Shown here: positions 52,195-61,316 of the stretch, in pieces
Layout: each line of letters begins with the position of its first letter
How positions within the stretch are numbered: position 1 is the stretch's first letter
Origin: VFZP01 sp043755595
Lineage (GTDB): Bacteria > Acidobacteriota > Terriglobia > Bryobacterales > Bryobacteraceae
Direction of reading: 5' to 3'
NCBI GenBank assembly: GCA_043755595.1
Contig: JAYUSQ010000106.1
Location: 1 to 64,000, forward strand
Length of the DNA: 64,000 nucleotides
The notes under the pieces: generated by a model
Seen by the model: the letters and a program-made list of their open reading frames with translations, nothing else
Told to the model about the DNA's origin: nothing
Databases searched by the model: none
Translations under genes and position numbers: made by a program

Positions 52195-53708
52195 ATCGAG
52201 AAATGAATCAGACTACACAGCCACCCAATGCCCAACCCGGGTCTGCCGCCCGCCGGGCGCTATTGTCAGCGAACTTCAGCGTGGATTTCCCCGACCGAAT
52301 CGGTGTGGTTCGCAACGTCGAATTGCAGCTTGAACCAGGCGACATCGTCGGGCTGGTGGGCGCCAGCGGTTCGGGAAAGAGCACTATTGCTAACGCGCTC
52401 ATGGGGCTCACCGGCCTGCAGGGAGGGACTACGCGCGGCGAGGTTCGGTTTGAAGGCGTGGAACTGCTGGGACTGAACGACGAGACCCTGCGCGCTTATC
52501 GCGGCTTTCGCTATGCGATGGTGATGCAGAGCCCGTTAACGGCGCTGAATCCCGCCATGACGATCGGCCAGCAGATGTGCGAAGCGTGGCTCGCCCACCG
52601 GCGCGACGATTGGGAAGGGCCGGTTTGCCAGGCGCTGGAAATGGCGAGTCTGCCGCCTAGCGCCGAATTCCTTGGACTCTATCCGTCGCAGCTCAGCGTG
52701 GGTCTGGCGCAGCGTGTGCTTATTGCGATGGCCATACTGCACCGGCCGTCGCTGTTGATTGTCGATGAGCCGACCAGTGCTTTGGACGTCATAACGGCGG
52801 GTGAAATTCTAACGCTGTTTCGCACTTTGAATCGCGAAACCGGGGCGGGGATTTTGATGATCTCGCACGATCTGGCGGCGGTCGCTACATTATGCAGCCG
52901 GGTCGCCATCCTGCACGAAGGTTCTATCGTTGAAAGCGGCCCTTGCCAGCAGATTTTCAAGAGTCCCAGGCATCCCTACACACGCCGCATGGTGACGGCG
53001 CTTGGCCACCTGAAGACCAGCGCCTTCGGATTGTTGGACGGGGGCGGAGATTTGGAAGATACGCAGGACGGACTGCTTCATCTGGACCAGGTCACGCGCC
53101 CAATGACGCCGTCGTTACTGGATCAAACGCGAGAATGGAGCGTGATCGAGGATCCAGGGTTCCCGCAGCGCAAAGACACGCGATCGGAGCTGGAAGCTTC
53201 GGCCCGCGCGTCGGCGAGTTCGGTCGATCAGGACGCCGATCCGGTGACAGGCCTGCTCAATTCCCGGGGACTGTTTCTGGCGCTGGACCGTGAAATCGCG
53301 CGGCTCCGTCGAAGCGGCAATTCTCTTTCGATGATCGTCACTTCGATCGACGGCTTTGCGGCGCTCAACGAGGAATACGGCCGCACCTGGGGCGAGAATA
53401 TCTTGAACTCGATAGCCCGTAAGTTTCGCGACCAATGTCGCGAGTACGACGTGTTGGCGCGGACCGACGCCGATGAGTTCGTCCTGGTCATGCCGGAGTT
53501 TCCCATTAAATTCCTGGAGGGCCGGATCGTCCGGCTCGAACAGGGCGCCGCAGCCGCCGCGGCCGAGGTGATTGGCGACCGGCTGACTTTTACGTTTACG
53601 ACAGCCTATGCGAATTGCCCGGAGGACGGGGCCGATGCCGAGTCTCTGCTCGCGGTGGTCGCCGAACGGCTCCATGAGATCCGACAGGAGCGGCTGGCCG
53701 AAGCCTAG
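52191..53708 (+). CDS. ABC transporter ATPase (DppD-like) fused to a degenerate GGDEF domain
   Basis: 505 residues from GTG 52191, which overlaps the upstream stop (GTGA). Residues 30-285 are a DppD-type ATPase: Walker A GASGSGKST (57-65), Q-loop VMQSPLTALNP, signature LSVGLAQR (168-175, LSGGxxQR type), Walker B LLIVDEP (188-194), H226, and the SPRHPYTRRM tail of peptide-importer ATPases. After a linker, residues 349-505 match a GGDEF domain (DPVTGLLNSRGLFLALDREI, SIDGFAALNEEYG). Its active-site motif is DADEF (426-430), lacking both glycines, so cyclase activity is unlikely. The I-site RxxD (R417, D420) stands exactly five residues before it, as in c-di-GMP-binding GGDEF proteins. No second ATPase (DppF) follows. 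One continuous frame with no internal start supports a real fusion. Confidence 0.88.
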   Translation: MNREMNQTTQPPNAQPGSAARRALLSANFSVDFPDRIGVVRNVELQLEPGDIVGLVGASGSGKSTIANALMGLTGLQGGTTRGEVRFEGVELLGLNDETLRAYRGFRYAMVMQSPLTALNPAMTIGQQMCEAWLAHRRDDWEGPVCQALEMASLPPSAEFLGLYPSQLSVGLAQRVLIAMAILHRPSLLIVDEPTSALDVITAGEILTLFRTLNRETGAGILMISHDLAAVATLCSRVAILHEGSIVESGPCQQIFKSPRHPYTRRMVTALGHLKTSAFGLLDGGGDLEDTQDGLLHLDQVTRPMTPSLLDQTREWSVIEDPGFPQRKDTRSELEASARASASSVDQDADPVTGLLNSRGLFLALDREIARLRRSGNSLSMIVTSIDGFAALNEEYGRTWGENILNSIARKFRDQCREYDVLARTDADEFVLVMPEFPIKFLEGRIVRLEQGAAAAAAEVIGDRLTFTFTTAYANCPEDGADAESLLAVVAERLHEIRQERLAEA

Positions 53709-53734
53709 CGGTCTACGCGCTTGAAACTGGACGC

Positions 53735-53848
53735 ATGCCGCATACCGCCGATATCGAAAGTCTGCTGCCAGTGGCGGCCCACAATCGCCGCGAGTTTTTT
53801 GTGGCCAAGCTGGCCGCCGGTTTTGCCTTAGTTGTGGCCGGTGTATAA
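53735..53848 (+). pseudogene. 5' fragment of a dienelactone hydrolase-type gene
   Basis: ATG 53735 gives 37 residues, MPHTADIESLLPVAAHNRRE and FFVAKLAAGFALVVAGV, then a stop. I recognise this as the twin-arginine leader of exported dienelactone hydrolases, which normally continues with a TxGLxAGEVKIPV region. The hydrolase body is absent, and RHS-repeat sequence begins at the stop, marking an insertion or deletion junction near 53840. Confidence 0.6.
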
Positions 53849-54560
53849 CTATGATTCGCAGGGCCGAGTAACCAGTGTCGTGTTGCCGAACAGCGCGGGG
53901 ACGACGAGTTACATTTATGAAGGCAATACGACGAAGGTCACGTCACCGGCTGGGAAGTGGAAGAAGCATGAAGTGGACTCGGAGGGGAATTTGGTGAAGG
54001 ATACGGAGCCGAACCCGGCGGGCGGGGCGGATTTGTGACAACATATGGTTACAACGAGCGGAATCTCTTGACCTCGGTGAACATGACGCGGCCGAAGGGG
54101 ACGCAGACTCGGACGTTTACTTATGATGTGAACGGCAAGGTGTTGACGGCGGCGAATCCGGAGACGGGGACGGTTACTAACACGTATGACTCGGAGACAG
54201 GGTTGCTGCAACAGAAGGTGGACGCCAAGCTGAACAAGGTCACCTACTCCTATGACACTTACAAGCGGGTTATCGGGATCAATCGCTTTGAGTGGGTGAT
54301 TCCGTTTGGCGGGGGCACCGGCTCTTGGGTGGAGCGAGTCGAACGGAAGACCGTGCTGGTTTACGACAGCAATGCGGCGGCGGGCTTCGATCCGGTGAAT
54401 CTGGCCGGGCGGTTGGCTTACGTGGAGGCCTATGCCAAGCGGGGTGGCGCTGCGTGGAACGCCCCTGGGGGCGTGAATGCCTGGCAAACGATGACTTTCC
54501 GGGAGATGTATTCGTACTCCTCGGCAGGTTCGATGGCGAAGAAACGGGAGATATCGCCCA
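53841..54560 (+). pseudogene. RHS/YD-repeat protein fragment
   Basis: Two frames together give tandem YD repeats: YNYDSQGRVTSVVLPNSAG, then TTYGYNERNLLTSVNMTR, FTYDVNGKVLTAANPETG and YSYDTYKRV. One base is missing near 54034, where the frame changes. No N-terminal or toxin-tip part is present, and the 3' end runs into IS110 sequence. It is an internal piece of a large RHS surface or toxin protein stranded by rearrangement. Confidence 0.75.
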
Positions 54561-54589
54561 GCGCGGCCAACAACACCTCTCGCCCGTCA

Positions 54590-55198
54590 TCCCGCTCGCC
54601 GTCGAAGCCACTTTCAACACCTGGGCGATCGTCGACTTCCTCACGCCCTTCGTGCGGAAAATCGTCGTCAGCAACCCGCTCCGCACGCGCGCCATCGCCG
54701 ACGCCAAAATCAAGACCGACAAAGTCGATGCCCTCGTCCTCGCCCAACTCCTCCGCCTCGACTATCTCCCGACGGTCTGGATCCCCGCCCCGCCACGCGC
54801 GAATTGCGCCGCGCCACCACCGAATGCACGCAACTAACTAACACAGAACCGCACCGCGCTCAAAAACCGCATCCACGCCATTCTGCACCAGCGTCTTCTC
54901 GACTCTCCCGACGGCGACTTATTCCTGCCTACTAACCTCGCCTGGCTCCGCGCGCTCGAGTCTCCACCCTCTCGGACGCTCTCAATTGGATTGCCTGCTC
55001 CGCCTCTACGGCCAGTTACAGATCGAGATCAACCAAGTGGGTAACTCCTTGGCCATGCACGCTTACTCCTCGCCGCCGGTGAAGTTACTGATGACGCTAC
55101 CGGGAGTCGACTTAGCCGTCGCCGAAACGGTTGCGGTTTCAGACTTTCTGTCGAGTACGGGCGCGCGACCGTACCGGAGCGGTCTACGCCTGAGCTGA
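54590..55198 (+). mobile_element. IS110-family transposase remnant
   Basis: Three frames in turn give AVEATFNTWAIVDFL and ADAKIKTDKVDALVLAQLLR (DEDD catalytic-domain region), then NRTALKNRIHAILHQRLLDS, then LLMTLPGVDLAVAETVAVSD (the transposase_20 region), with the stop at 55198. The N-terminus with the first Asp is missing. IS110 elements lack terminal inverted repeats, so its borders cannot be fixed; it abuts RHS DNA at about 54560-54590. Confidence 0.8.
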
Positions 55199-55205
55199 AA
55201 ATGTT

Positions 55206-55853
55206 CTACTGGACGATTGCAGCTGCCGTCTCACCGGCGGTGTCCAAGCGGATTTCCAGCTGGTGACAAGCGCCTGCGGCGAATGCGGCAACCTGTGAAC
55301 TGGTTCGATAGCCCGGGGCGGAAACCGTGAGGCGATAGACGCCTGGCGGGAGAGGCGGAAAGCCGCCGTCGCGATCAGCCCACCGCGAGATTGGTCCGTC
55401 CGCCAGAATCCGGGTCTCTTCCGGAGCTTTGCCGCGGAAGCCAGCCACCGTAACGGTCAATGCGGCGTCGGTTGCGTGGAGGCTGCGAAGCAGGTCCAAG
55501 TCGTCCTGGACTTCGAGAGCCGGGGCCGCGAAATCGCATCGATCGCGAGAGAGCACGCCATCTTCGCCGGAAAGGTGAGCTTGGATGAGCAGCACTCCCG
55601 GTGGAGGGACGCCTTCCTCGGTTTCGACCACGACATAGCTCAAGCCAGGCGGGAGGCCGGTGATTGCTTCGCGTACTTGGAATCGATACTCGGGCTGGCG
55701 CCCTTCGCGATGACGCTCGGCCACCGCTTCGCCCAGGAAGAAAGCTACGCGCGGCTTGGCCAGACGCGCGCACAACGGCAGGCTGGCGCACTCCCCGGCG
55801 GCGGAAACGAACGCCGTTCCGAAGAACGCAACCACCAGCAGCCATACAGCCAT
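55206..55853 (-). CDS. Exported protein with a C-terminal carboxypeptidase-regulatory-like fold
   Basis: ATG 55853 (GAAGGATG upstream) gives 215 residues with a signal peptide (MAVWLLVVAFFGTAFVSAAG). The N-terminal part has conserved-looking cysteines (GECASLPLCARL) and VREAITGLPPGLSYVVVETE. The last 60 residues (PPLPPGVYRLTVSAPGYRTS) are a beta-sandwich of the carboxypeptidase-regulatory type. Function unknown. It follows the ADOP permease gene with 43 bases between. Confidence 0.68.
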   Translation of the reverse strand: MAVWLLVVAFFGTAFVSAAGECASLPLCARLAKPRVAFFLGEAVAERHREGRQPEYRFQVREAITGLPPGLSYVVVETEEGVPPPGVLLIQAHLSGEDGVLSRDRCDFAAPALEVQDDLDLLRSLHATDAALTVTVAGFRGKAPEETRILADGPISRWADRDGGFPPLPPGVYRLTVSAPGYRTSSQVAAFAAGACHQLEIRLDTAGETAAAIVQ

Positions 55854-55896
55854 GACATCCTTCGTCCTGTCGGACGCGTGCAGAGGGCGGCGGGTT

Positions 55897-58569
55897 TCAA
55901 TCGAAGCGCAGCGCCGTGATTGGGTCGACCCGGGCGGCACGTAGCGCAGGTGCTAGCGACGCTATGGCGCCGATCAGGGCCAGGCCGATCACGGGTGCCG
56001 CCACACTGCCGGGGCTCGTGGGCGTCACGCCGTATAACATCGCTTCCATGAGGCGGGCCGCAGCGATTCCGGCCGGTACGCCTGCGAGAAGCCCGATCGC
56101 CATGATCATGCCGGCTTGCGAGAGCACCCGTCGCGCCATATCGGCCGGCGTCGCACCGACGGCCAGACGGATCCCGATTTCGCGGGTACTCTGCACGACG
56201 CCGTAGCTGAGCACTCCATAGAGTCCTACGGCGACCAGAACGATCGACACGACCGAAAAGAACCCAGCCAGAAGTGCGAGGACACGCTCCTGCACCAGGA
56301 CGTTGTCGATGAACGCCGATTGAGGCGTTACGTCACCGATGCGGAGCGCGCCGCCGCCGCCTACACGATCCAGTTCGGCTTGCACCAGGGCTTGCAGCGC
56401 GGTGGGGTTCAACTGGGTGCGCACGATGACGGCCGTTACTTTGGCGGGGAGCGAGGGCCAATACAACGTAGGCGGGGCCGGATCGCGGATGCTTTTGTAG
56501 CGGGCGTCGCGCACAATGCCAGCGATGGTTTGGGGATACTCTCCCCTTCGCCCGAGCCGGATTGCGAAACTTTTGCCCACCGCGGACTGACCTGGAAAAT
56601 AGAGGCGCGCAAAACTTTCGTTGACGATGGCGGCCGATGGCGTTTCGGTTGCGTCGCGCCAATCGAAATGACGCCCCTGGAGCAGGCGGATGTTCATGGT
56701 TTCAAGAAAACCCGGCGATACTTCAAGCAATGCCGGGCTCTCTGGGGCGTGGCCCGGGATCAAAACGGCGATCGCCGTTTCCGGCCCTTCGAAGAGAGCA
56801 AAGCCCGACATGCCTGCGGATTGAATTCCCGGCCGCGCTTGGAGGCCGAGCATCACTTGCCGCCAGATCGGCCCCGCCGACTTCCGGTTCAAGCCAGTCG
56901 CTTCGACGCTCACGACTGTCAGATTTTGGGGGTCAAAGCCGAGATCGCTGCGCACCAGCTTCACAAATGTGGTGAGGAACAGGCCGGCGGTGAAGAGCAC
57001 GACAAAACCCGCTGCCGTCTGCGCCGCAACCAAGGGCAGGAAAAAGCGCGTGGAAGCCGAGTGCCTGGCGCCTCCGCTCTTCAACGCTTCGCTGGAAGCG
57101 ACCGCCGAAGCACGCAGCGCCGGGATCAAACCGAATAGAAACGTGACCAGGCTGCCGAGTCCGGCAAGGAAAGCGATCGCGCGCCAGTCGAGTTGAAGAT
57201 CGAGGCGAATCGCGTTGTTGGAGGGCGACAACAGGGCGACGACTTGCGGGGCCGCTGCGAGCGCAATCAGCGCGCCCCCTGCCATGGCTGCGATGGCGAG
57301 CAACGAACTTTCGACGAGAACCTGCTGGATCAACCGGGCACGGCCGGCTCCAATGGAGACTCGCAGCGCCATCTCGCGTCCGCGTGAAGCGGTACGCGCG
57401 ACCAGAAGGCTGGCGACGTTTGAGGATGCAATGAGCAGAACGAGCAGGGCAATTGCGGCGAGGACCCATAGCGGCTGCTCGAAGCTTTGTCTCACTCGCG
57501 AGGCTCCGTGGGCGGCGGGCCGCAGGTGGAGCGGGGTGTTTACCCATTTTTCGATATGACTGGGCGGTTCGTCGGCGGGGAATTGCCGCTCACGCCGGAA
57601 ATTCACGGACATGGCCTGGAGCAATTCGCGCGCCTGAGCGGCGGATATGCCGGGCTCCAGGCGGCCCCACAGGCGAAACCAATTCGCGCCACTATTGGCG
57701 AGCGCATCGCCGTGCCACATCATGTTCGGTACCCAGGCATCGGTCATGAAACCCGGCTCCACTCCGGTGAAGCCTTTTTGTGCGACACCGACGATTTGAA
57801 ATCGTTTGCCGTTGACCGTGAACCACCGGCCTAAGGCTGCTGGGCTTCGTCCAAAACGGCGGGACCAGAATTCGTAACTGATCACAGCCACCGGATGTTG
57901 ACCGGGATTGGCGTCGTCAGCCGCCGTCAGTAGGCGGCCCAGCGCAGGATGGATGCCGAGAGTTTCAAGGGCATTGCCGGAGATCCACTGCGGGTAGAGG
58001 CGCTCACGGGCGCCGCTGCCTGCGCCATCGAACACGGCGTCATATCGGGTGAGGTAACTCATGCCGAAGAGCCGCACTTGTTGGCGGCTGGCTTCGCGCA
58101 TACGTTCGAACAGCGGGTAATTGAAGTAGTCGCTATCTTGCTCGCTTCCGCCGGGGCGGTAGGCTCCATACACCAAGCCGCCGGGCTCGTGAACGGGGAG
58201 AGGGCGCAGAATCAGCGCGTCGATCAAGGCGAAGGCGGTGGTACACGCGCCAATCGCGAGCGAGAGCGAGAGGACGGCGGCCGCAGTTACGGTGGTATTT
58301 TTGTGCAACTGACGCAGCCCGTAGCGGACGTCGCGCACGATCGAGTCCAGACGGGGAAACAGCTTGATTTCGCGGCTGGACTCGCGTAGCAGCAGTGAGT
58401 GCCCAAGCCATTGCTTCGCTTTCGCGTCAGCCTCGCGGGGAGATAGGCCATCACGCATGAACTCTTCGGCGCGCGCGGCCAGATGGAACTGCATTTCCTC
58501 ATCGAGGTCCGCGTCCACGCGTTCGCGGCGCAACACGTTGACGAACCGCCAGAGCCAAGAGCTAAGCAT
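55897..58569 (-). CDS. ADOP-type ABC permease (MacB/FtsX fold)
   Basis: 890 residues. The N-terminus RRERVDADLDEEMQFHLAAR is the hallmark of acidobacterial duplicated orphaned permeases (ADOP). Two MacB_PCD/FtsX modules follow, each with periplasmic domain and helices (for example VLAAIALLVLLIASSNVASL and LLAGFFSVVSIVLVAVGLYG), ending LAPALRAARVDPITALRFD. No ATPase is beside it, as usual for ADOPs. Transport or export of an unknown compound is likely. Its start overlaps the PadR gene by 8 bases. Confidence 0.87.
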   Translation of the reverse strand: MLSSWLWRFVNVLRRERVDADLDEEMQFHLAARAEEFMRDGLSPREADAKAKQWLGHSLLLRESSREIKLFPRLDSIVRDVRYGLRQLHKNTTVTAAAVLSLSLAIGACTTAFALIDALILRPLPVHEPGGLVYGAYRPGGSEQDSDYFNYPLFERMREASRQQVRLFGMSYLTRYDAVFDGAGSGARERLYPQWISGNALETLGIHPALGRLLTAADDANPGQHPVAVISYEFWSRRFGRSPAALGRWFTVNGKRFQIVGVAQKGFTGVEPGFMTDAWVPNMMWHGDALANSGANWFRLWGRLEPGISAAQARELLQAMSVNFRRERQFPADEPPSHIEKWVNTPLHLRPAAHGASRVRQSFEQPLWVLAAIALLVLLIASSNVASLLVARTASRGREMALRVSIGAGRARLIQQVLVESSLLAIAAMAGGALIALAAAPQVVALLSPSNNAIRLDLQLDWRAIAFLAGLGSLVTFLFGLIPALRASAVASSEALKSGGARHSASTRFFLPLVAAQTAAGFVVLFTAGLFLTTFVKLVRSDLGFDPQNLTVVSVEATGLNRKSAGPIWRQVMLGLQARPGIQSAGMSGFALFEGPETAIAVLIPGHAPESPALLEVSPGFLETMNIRLLQGRHFDWRDATETPSAAIVNESFARLYFPGQSAVGKSFAIRLGRRGEYPQTIAGIVRDARYKSIRDPAPPTLYWPSLPAKVTAVIVRTQLNPTALQALVQAELDRVGGGGALRIGDVTPQSAFIDNVLVQERVLALLAGFFSVVSIVLVAVGLYGVLSYGVVQSTREIGIRLAVGATPADMARRVLSQAGMIMAIGLLAGVPAGIAAARLMEAMLYGVTPTSPGSVAAPVIGLALIGAIASLAPALRAARVDPITALRFD

Positions 58570-58891
58570 GTTTCAAGACCCGGACGAGCGCCGCGTTCAC
58601 GGTTAACCACCGCGCCTCTTCGGTTTCGAGCCATGTCCGGCCTTTCGCGGTGATCTCATACACTCGGGCGCGGCGGTTGTTCTCCGTGACAACCCACTTG
58701 GCCTTTATCCAGCCCGCTTCTTCCAGGCGATGCAGGGCCGGGTAGAGCGAGCCTTCCTCCACCCGCAAAACATCTTGCGAAACGCTTTGGATCCTGACGG
58801 TGATGCCATAGCCATGCTGCGGGCCGCTGCGGGCGAGGATTTTGAGGACGAGTAAGGGGAGAGAGCCTTGAAAGGCTTCTTGCCGGGCCAT
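58562..58891 (-). CDS. PadR-family transcriptional regulator
   Basis: 109 residues with the PadR winged helix: LPLLVLKILARSGPQHGYGI, LRVEEGSLYPALHRLEEAGW and RRARVYEITAKGRTWLETEE. PadR repressors respond to toxic small molecules. It lies directly before, and overlaps, the ADOP permease, the standard pairing, so it probably controls that operon. Confidence 0.9.
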   Translation of the reverse strand: MARQEAFQGSLPLLVLKILARSGPQHGYGITVRIQSVSQDVLRVEEGSLYPALHRLEEAGWIKAKWVVTENNRRARVYEITAKGRTWLETEEARWLTVNAALVRVLKHA

Positions 58892-58923
58892 ACTCAGCAG
58901 TCTTACTCAGTTGTCGAAGTAAG

Positions 58924-60378
58924 TCAAGCTCGCCGGGCGGCGGTTAGCGCTAACCCTGTACCAAGCAGGAGACACAGCCACGGGAACCAATCGCCGTATC
59001 GCGTGTACGGCGTTTTCTCCGCAATCCAATTGAAATGCAGCCGGCCGGTGGCGGCTTCAAAGGGAGGCAATTGCTCGCGAATCCGGCCGGTAGGGTCGAT
59101 CGAGACCGTGTAGCCATCGTTGGTGGGACGTAGCAGCCAGCGCCCGTTTTCCACCGCGCGCATACGGGCCAAAAGCAGATGCTGTTGCCGTGCGCCGGTG
59201 CGTCCAAAGTAGCCGTCGTTGGTGAGATTGATCAGTAGTTCGCTGCCTTGATCGGTAAACCGCCGCACCAATTCCGGGAACGCCGATTCGTAGCAGATGA
59301 AGCCGCCAACGCCATGGCCGTCGACGCGAGGCACTTCGATGCTGGTGCCCGGAGTCGAGTCCCCGGCTTCCTTGGTGATCTTGTTAATCCAGAAAAAAAT
59401 CGGCGGCACGAATTCGCCAAACGGCACCAGATACATCTTGGCGTAACGTGAAAGTTCTTCGCCGGACGGGCCGAGCATGAGCGCGGCGTTGAGTTGTTGC
59501 TGCTTGGGCGTGTACGCGACGGCGCCAAACAGGAAATGGGTGCGGGTGGAGCGCGCCAAGCCTCGGGCCGCTTCGGTGAACGCCGCATCGGAATCGAAGA
59601 AAAACGGCGCGGGCGACTCAGGCCACAAAATCAAATCCGGCTTGGGTTGCGTGACATCGAGCGCGGCGCTAGCGCTTACGCGGAACACGCGGTCGACCAG
59701 GCGCGTGAACGACGAATCGTCCCAGCGTGCATCTTGCGGCACGTTGGGCTGCATCACCGCCGCTTGCTGCCGCGGCGGCGCAACGGTGGGAAGCGGGGGC
59801 GCGGCGTAGAGCAGCACGAGCGCGGCGAGCGGCGCAAGTTCCACGCGGGGCCGCCGCAGCGCCGCTAACGCGAGCCCTGTGCCTAACATCGCGAGAACGA
59901 ATGAGACGCCATACACGCCCACCAGCGGCGCGAGCCGTAGCGGCACGCTCATCTCCATCGCGGCGTTTCCGAGCAGCAGCCATTGGAATCCGAATTCGCC
60001 GTGCGTACGTTCGAGTCCAACCCATAACGCGGGGACCGACAGAATCGCCCACCGCGATTCCATCAGCCATCCGGCGAGCGTTGCGAACACGGCTATGTGC
60101 AGGCCCTTGAGCACGGCGAACAAAAACAGCGTGAACCATCCGACGGGACCGGCGAGGCCACCATGGGTGGCCAGCACGTGATTGATCCAATAGCAGTGCA
60201 GCAGCCAATAAACTATGCCTGCCAGTTCGCCGTGCAGAAATCGCCTTCGCCAGGAGCCTTCGCGCACTGAGGCATTGACCAGAGGCGCCAACGCGACCGG
60301 CGCCAGCATCGGCACGTTGTAGGGCGGGAAGAGCAGAGCCAGCAGCACAGCCGTCGTAACGGCCAGCGCGAGGTTCAA
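58924..60378 (-). CDS. lnt: Apolipoprotein N-acyltransferase
   Basis: 484 residues: an N-terminal block of about seven membrane helices, then a nitrilase-like domain whose catalytic triad is visible. The Glu is in LILWPESPAPFF, the Lys in RYAKMYLVPFGEFVP and the Cys in GFICYESAFPELVRRF. A last helix ends the protein. It adds the third acyl chain to lipoproteins in the inner membrane. It is coupled to lipA by a 4-base overlap. Confidence 0.93.
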   Translation of the reverse strand: MNLALAVTTAVLLALLFPPYNVPMLAPVALAPLVNASVREGSWRRRFLHGELAGIVYWLLHCYWINHVLATHGGLAGPVGWFTLFLFAVLKGLHIAVFATLAGWLMESRWAILSVPALWVGLERTHGEFGFQWLLLGNAAMEMSVPLRLAPLVGVYGVSFVLAMLGTGLALAALRRPRVELAPLAALVLLYAAPPLPTVAPPRQQAAVMQPNVPQDARWDDSSFTRLVDRVFRVSASAALDVTQPKPDLILWPESPAPFFFDSDAAFTEAARGLARSTRTHFLFGAVAYTPKQQQLNAALMLGPSGEELSRYAKMYLVPFGEFVPPIFFWINKITKEAGDSTPGTSIEVPRVDGHGVGGFICYESAFPELVRRFTDQGSELLINLTNDGYFGRTGARQQHLLLARMRAVENGRWLLRPTNDGYTVSIDPTGRIREQLPPFEAATGRLHFNWIAEKTPYTRYGDWFPWLCLLLGTGLALTAARRA

Positions 60379-61307
60379 GCTTGCGCCTCCTCGCTCACTT
60401 TGTCCGCCATGTAGGAGCTGCGCACGAAGGGCCCGGCGAACACCATTTTGAAGCCCATGGAGAGGCCGTAGTCTCGATAGGCGTCGAACTGCGCAGGTGT
60501 GACGTAGCTCATCACGGGCAGGTTGCGGCGCGTAGGCTGGAGGTACTGGCCGATGGTGGCGACGTCCGCCGTGCCTTCCGAGCGCAGATCGCGGAGAAGT
60601 TCTTCTACTTCCTCTGCGGTTTCGCCGAGCCCGGCCATTAGCCCGGACTTCGTCAGTACATCTGGGCGGTACGCCTTCGCTTCGCGCAGCACAGTGAGCG
60701 ACTGACGATAGTTGGCCTGTGGACGGACGCGCCGGTATAGCCGCGACACAGTTTCCATGTTGTGGTTGAAGACGTCGGGACCGGCGTCTAACACGCGCCG
60801 CACGGCATCAAGGTTGCCTTCAAAATCCGGCGTGAGCGCTTCGACTCGCGCTTGGGGCAACGCGCGGCGGACTTCGCGTACGGTTTCGGCGAAATGATGG
60901 GAGCCGCCGTCGGCAAGGTCGTCGCGATTCACGCTGGTGATGACGATGTATTTCAGCTGCATCCGCGCAGCCATGTCGGCGACGTGACGCGGTTCGAAGG
61001 CGTCCAACGTAAACTCACGCTTCTCGGGCGACCCCTTGGGGACCGAGCAAAACCCGCAGCCGCGCGTACACAGATTGCCGAGAATCATGAACGTCGCCTG
61101 GCCGCGATGGAAGCACTCGTGGATGTTGGGGCAGCGGGCGGACTCGCATACCGTATGGAGATCCAGGCGGCGCAAATCGCGTTTGAGCGCGGTGACGGAT
61201 TCATGATGTACGTCAGCCTTGCGCAGCCACTCAGGCAATCGTCCGCGAGCGGCACGGCCGGCGGGAGGCAGCGCATTTTCTATTTGAACGAGAGGAGAAG
61301 AGCCCAA
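60375..61307 (-). CDS. lipA: Lipoyl synthase
   Basis: 310 residues. The radical-SAM cluster motif is LCTRGCGFCSV (CxxxCxxC) and the auxiliary cluster is CESARCPNIHECF near the N-terminus; the late RSSYMA serine motif is also kept. It inserts sulphur into octanoyl groups to make lipoate for 2-oxoacid dehydrogenases. No lipB lies next to it; lnt follows on the same strand. Confidence 0.95.
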   Translation of the reverse strand: MGSSPLVQIENALPPAGRAARGRLPEWLRKADVHHESVTALKRDLRRLDLHTVCESARCPNIHECFHRGQATFMILGNLCTRGCGFCSVPKGSPEKREFTLDAFEPRHVADMAARMQLKYIVITSVNRDDLADGGSHHFAETVREVRRALPQARVEALTPDFEGNLDAVRRVLDAGPDVFNHNMETVSRLYRRVRPQANYRQSLTVLREAKAYRPDVLTKSGLMAGLGETAEEVEELLRDLRSEGTADVATIGQYLQPTRRNLPVMSYVTPAQFDAYRDYGLSMGFKMVFAGPFVRSSYMADKVSEEAQA

Positions 61308-61316
61308 GCCACTATG

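Noticed and set aside
56116..57138. 340-codon plus-strand frame
   Set aside because: Antisense to the ADOP permease, which has all family motifs; the plus frame shows no motif.
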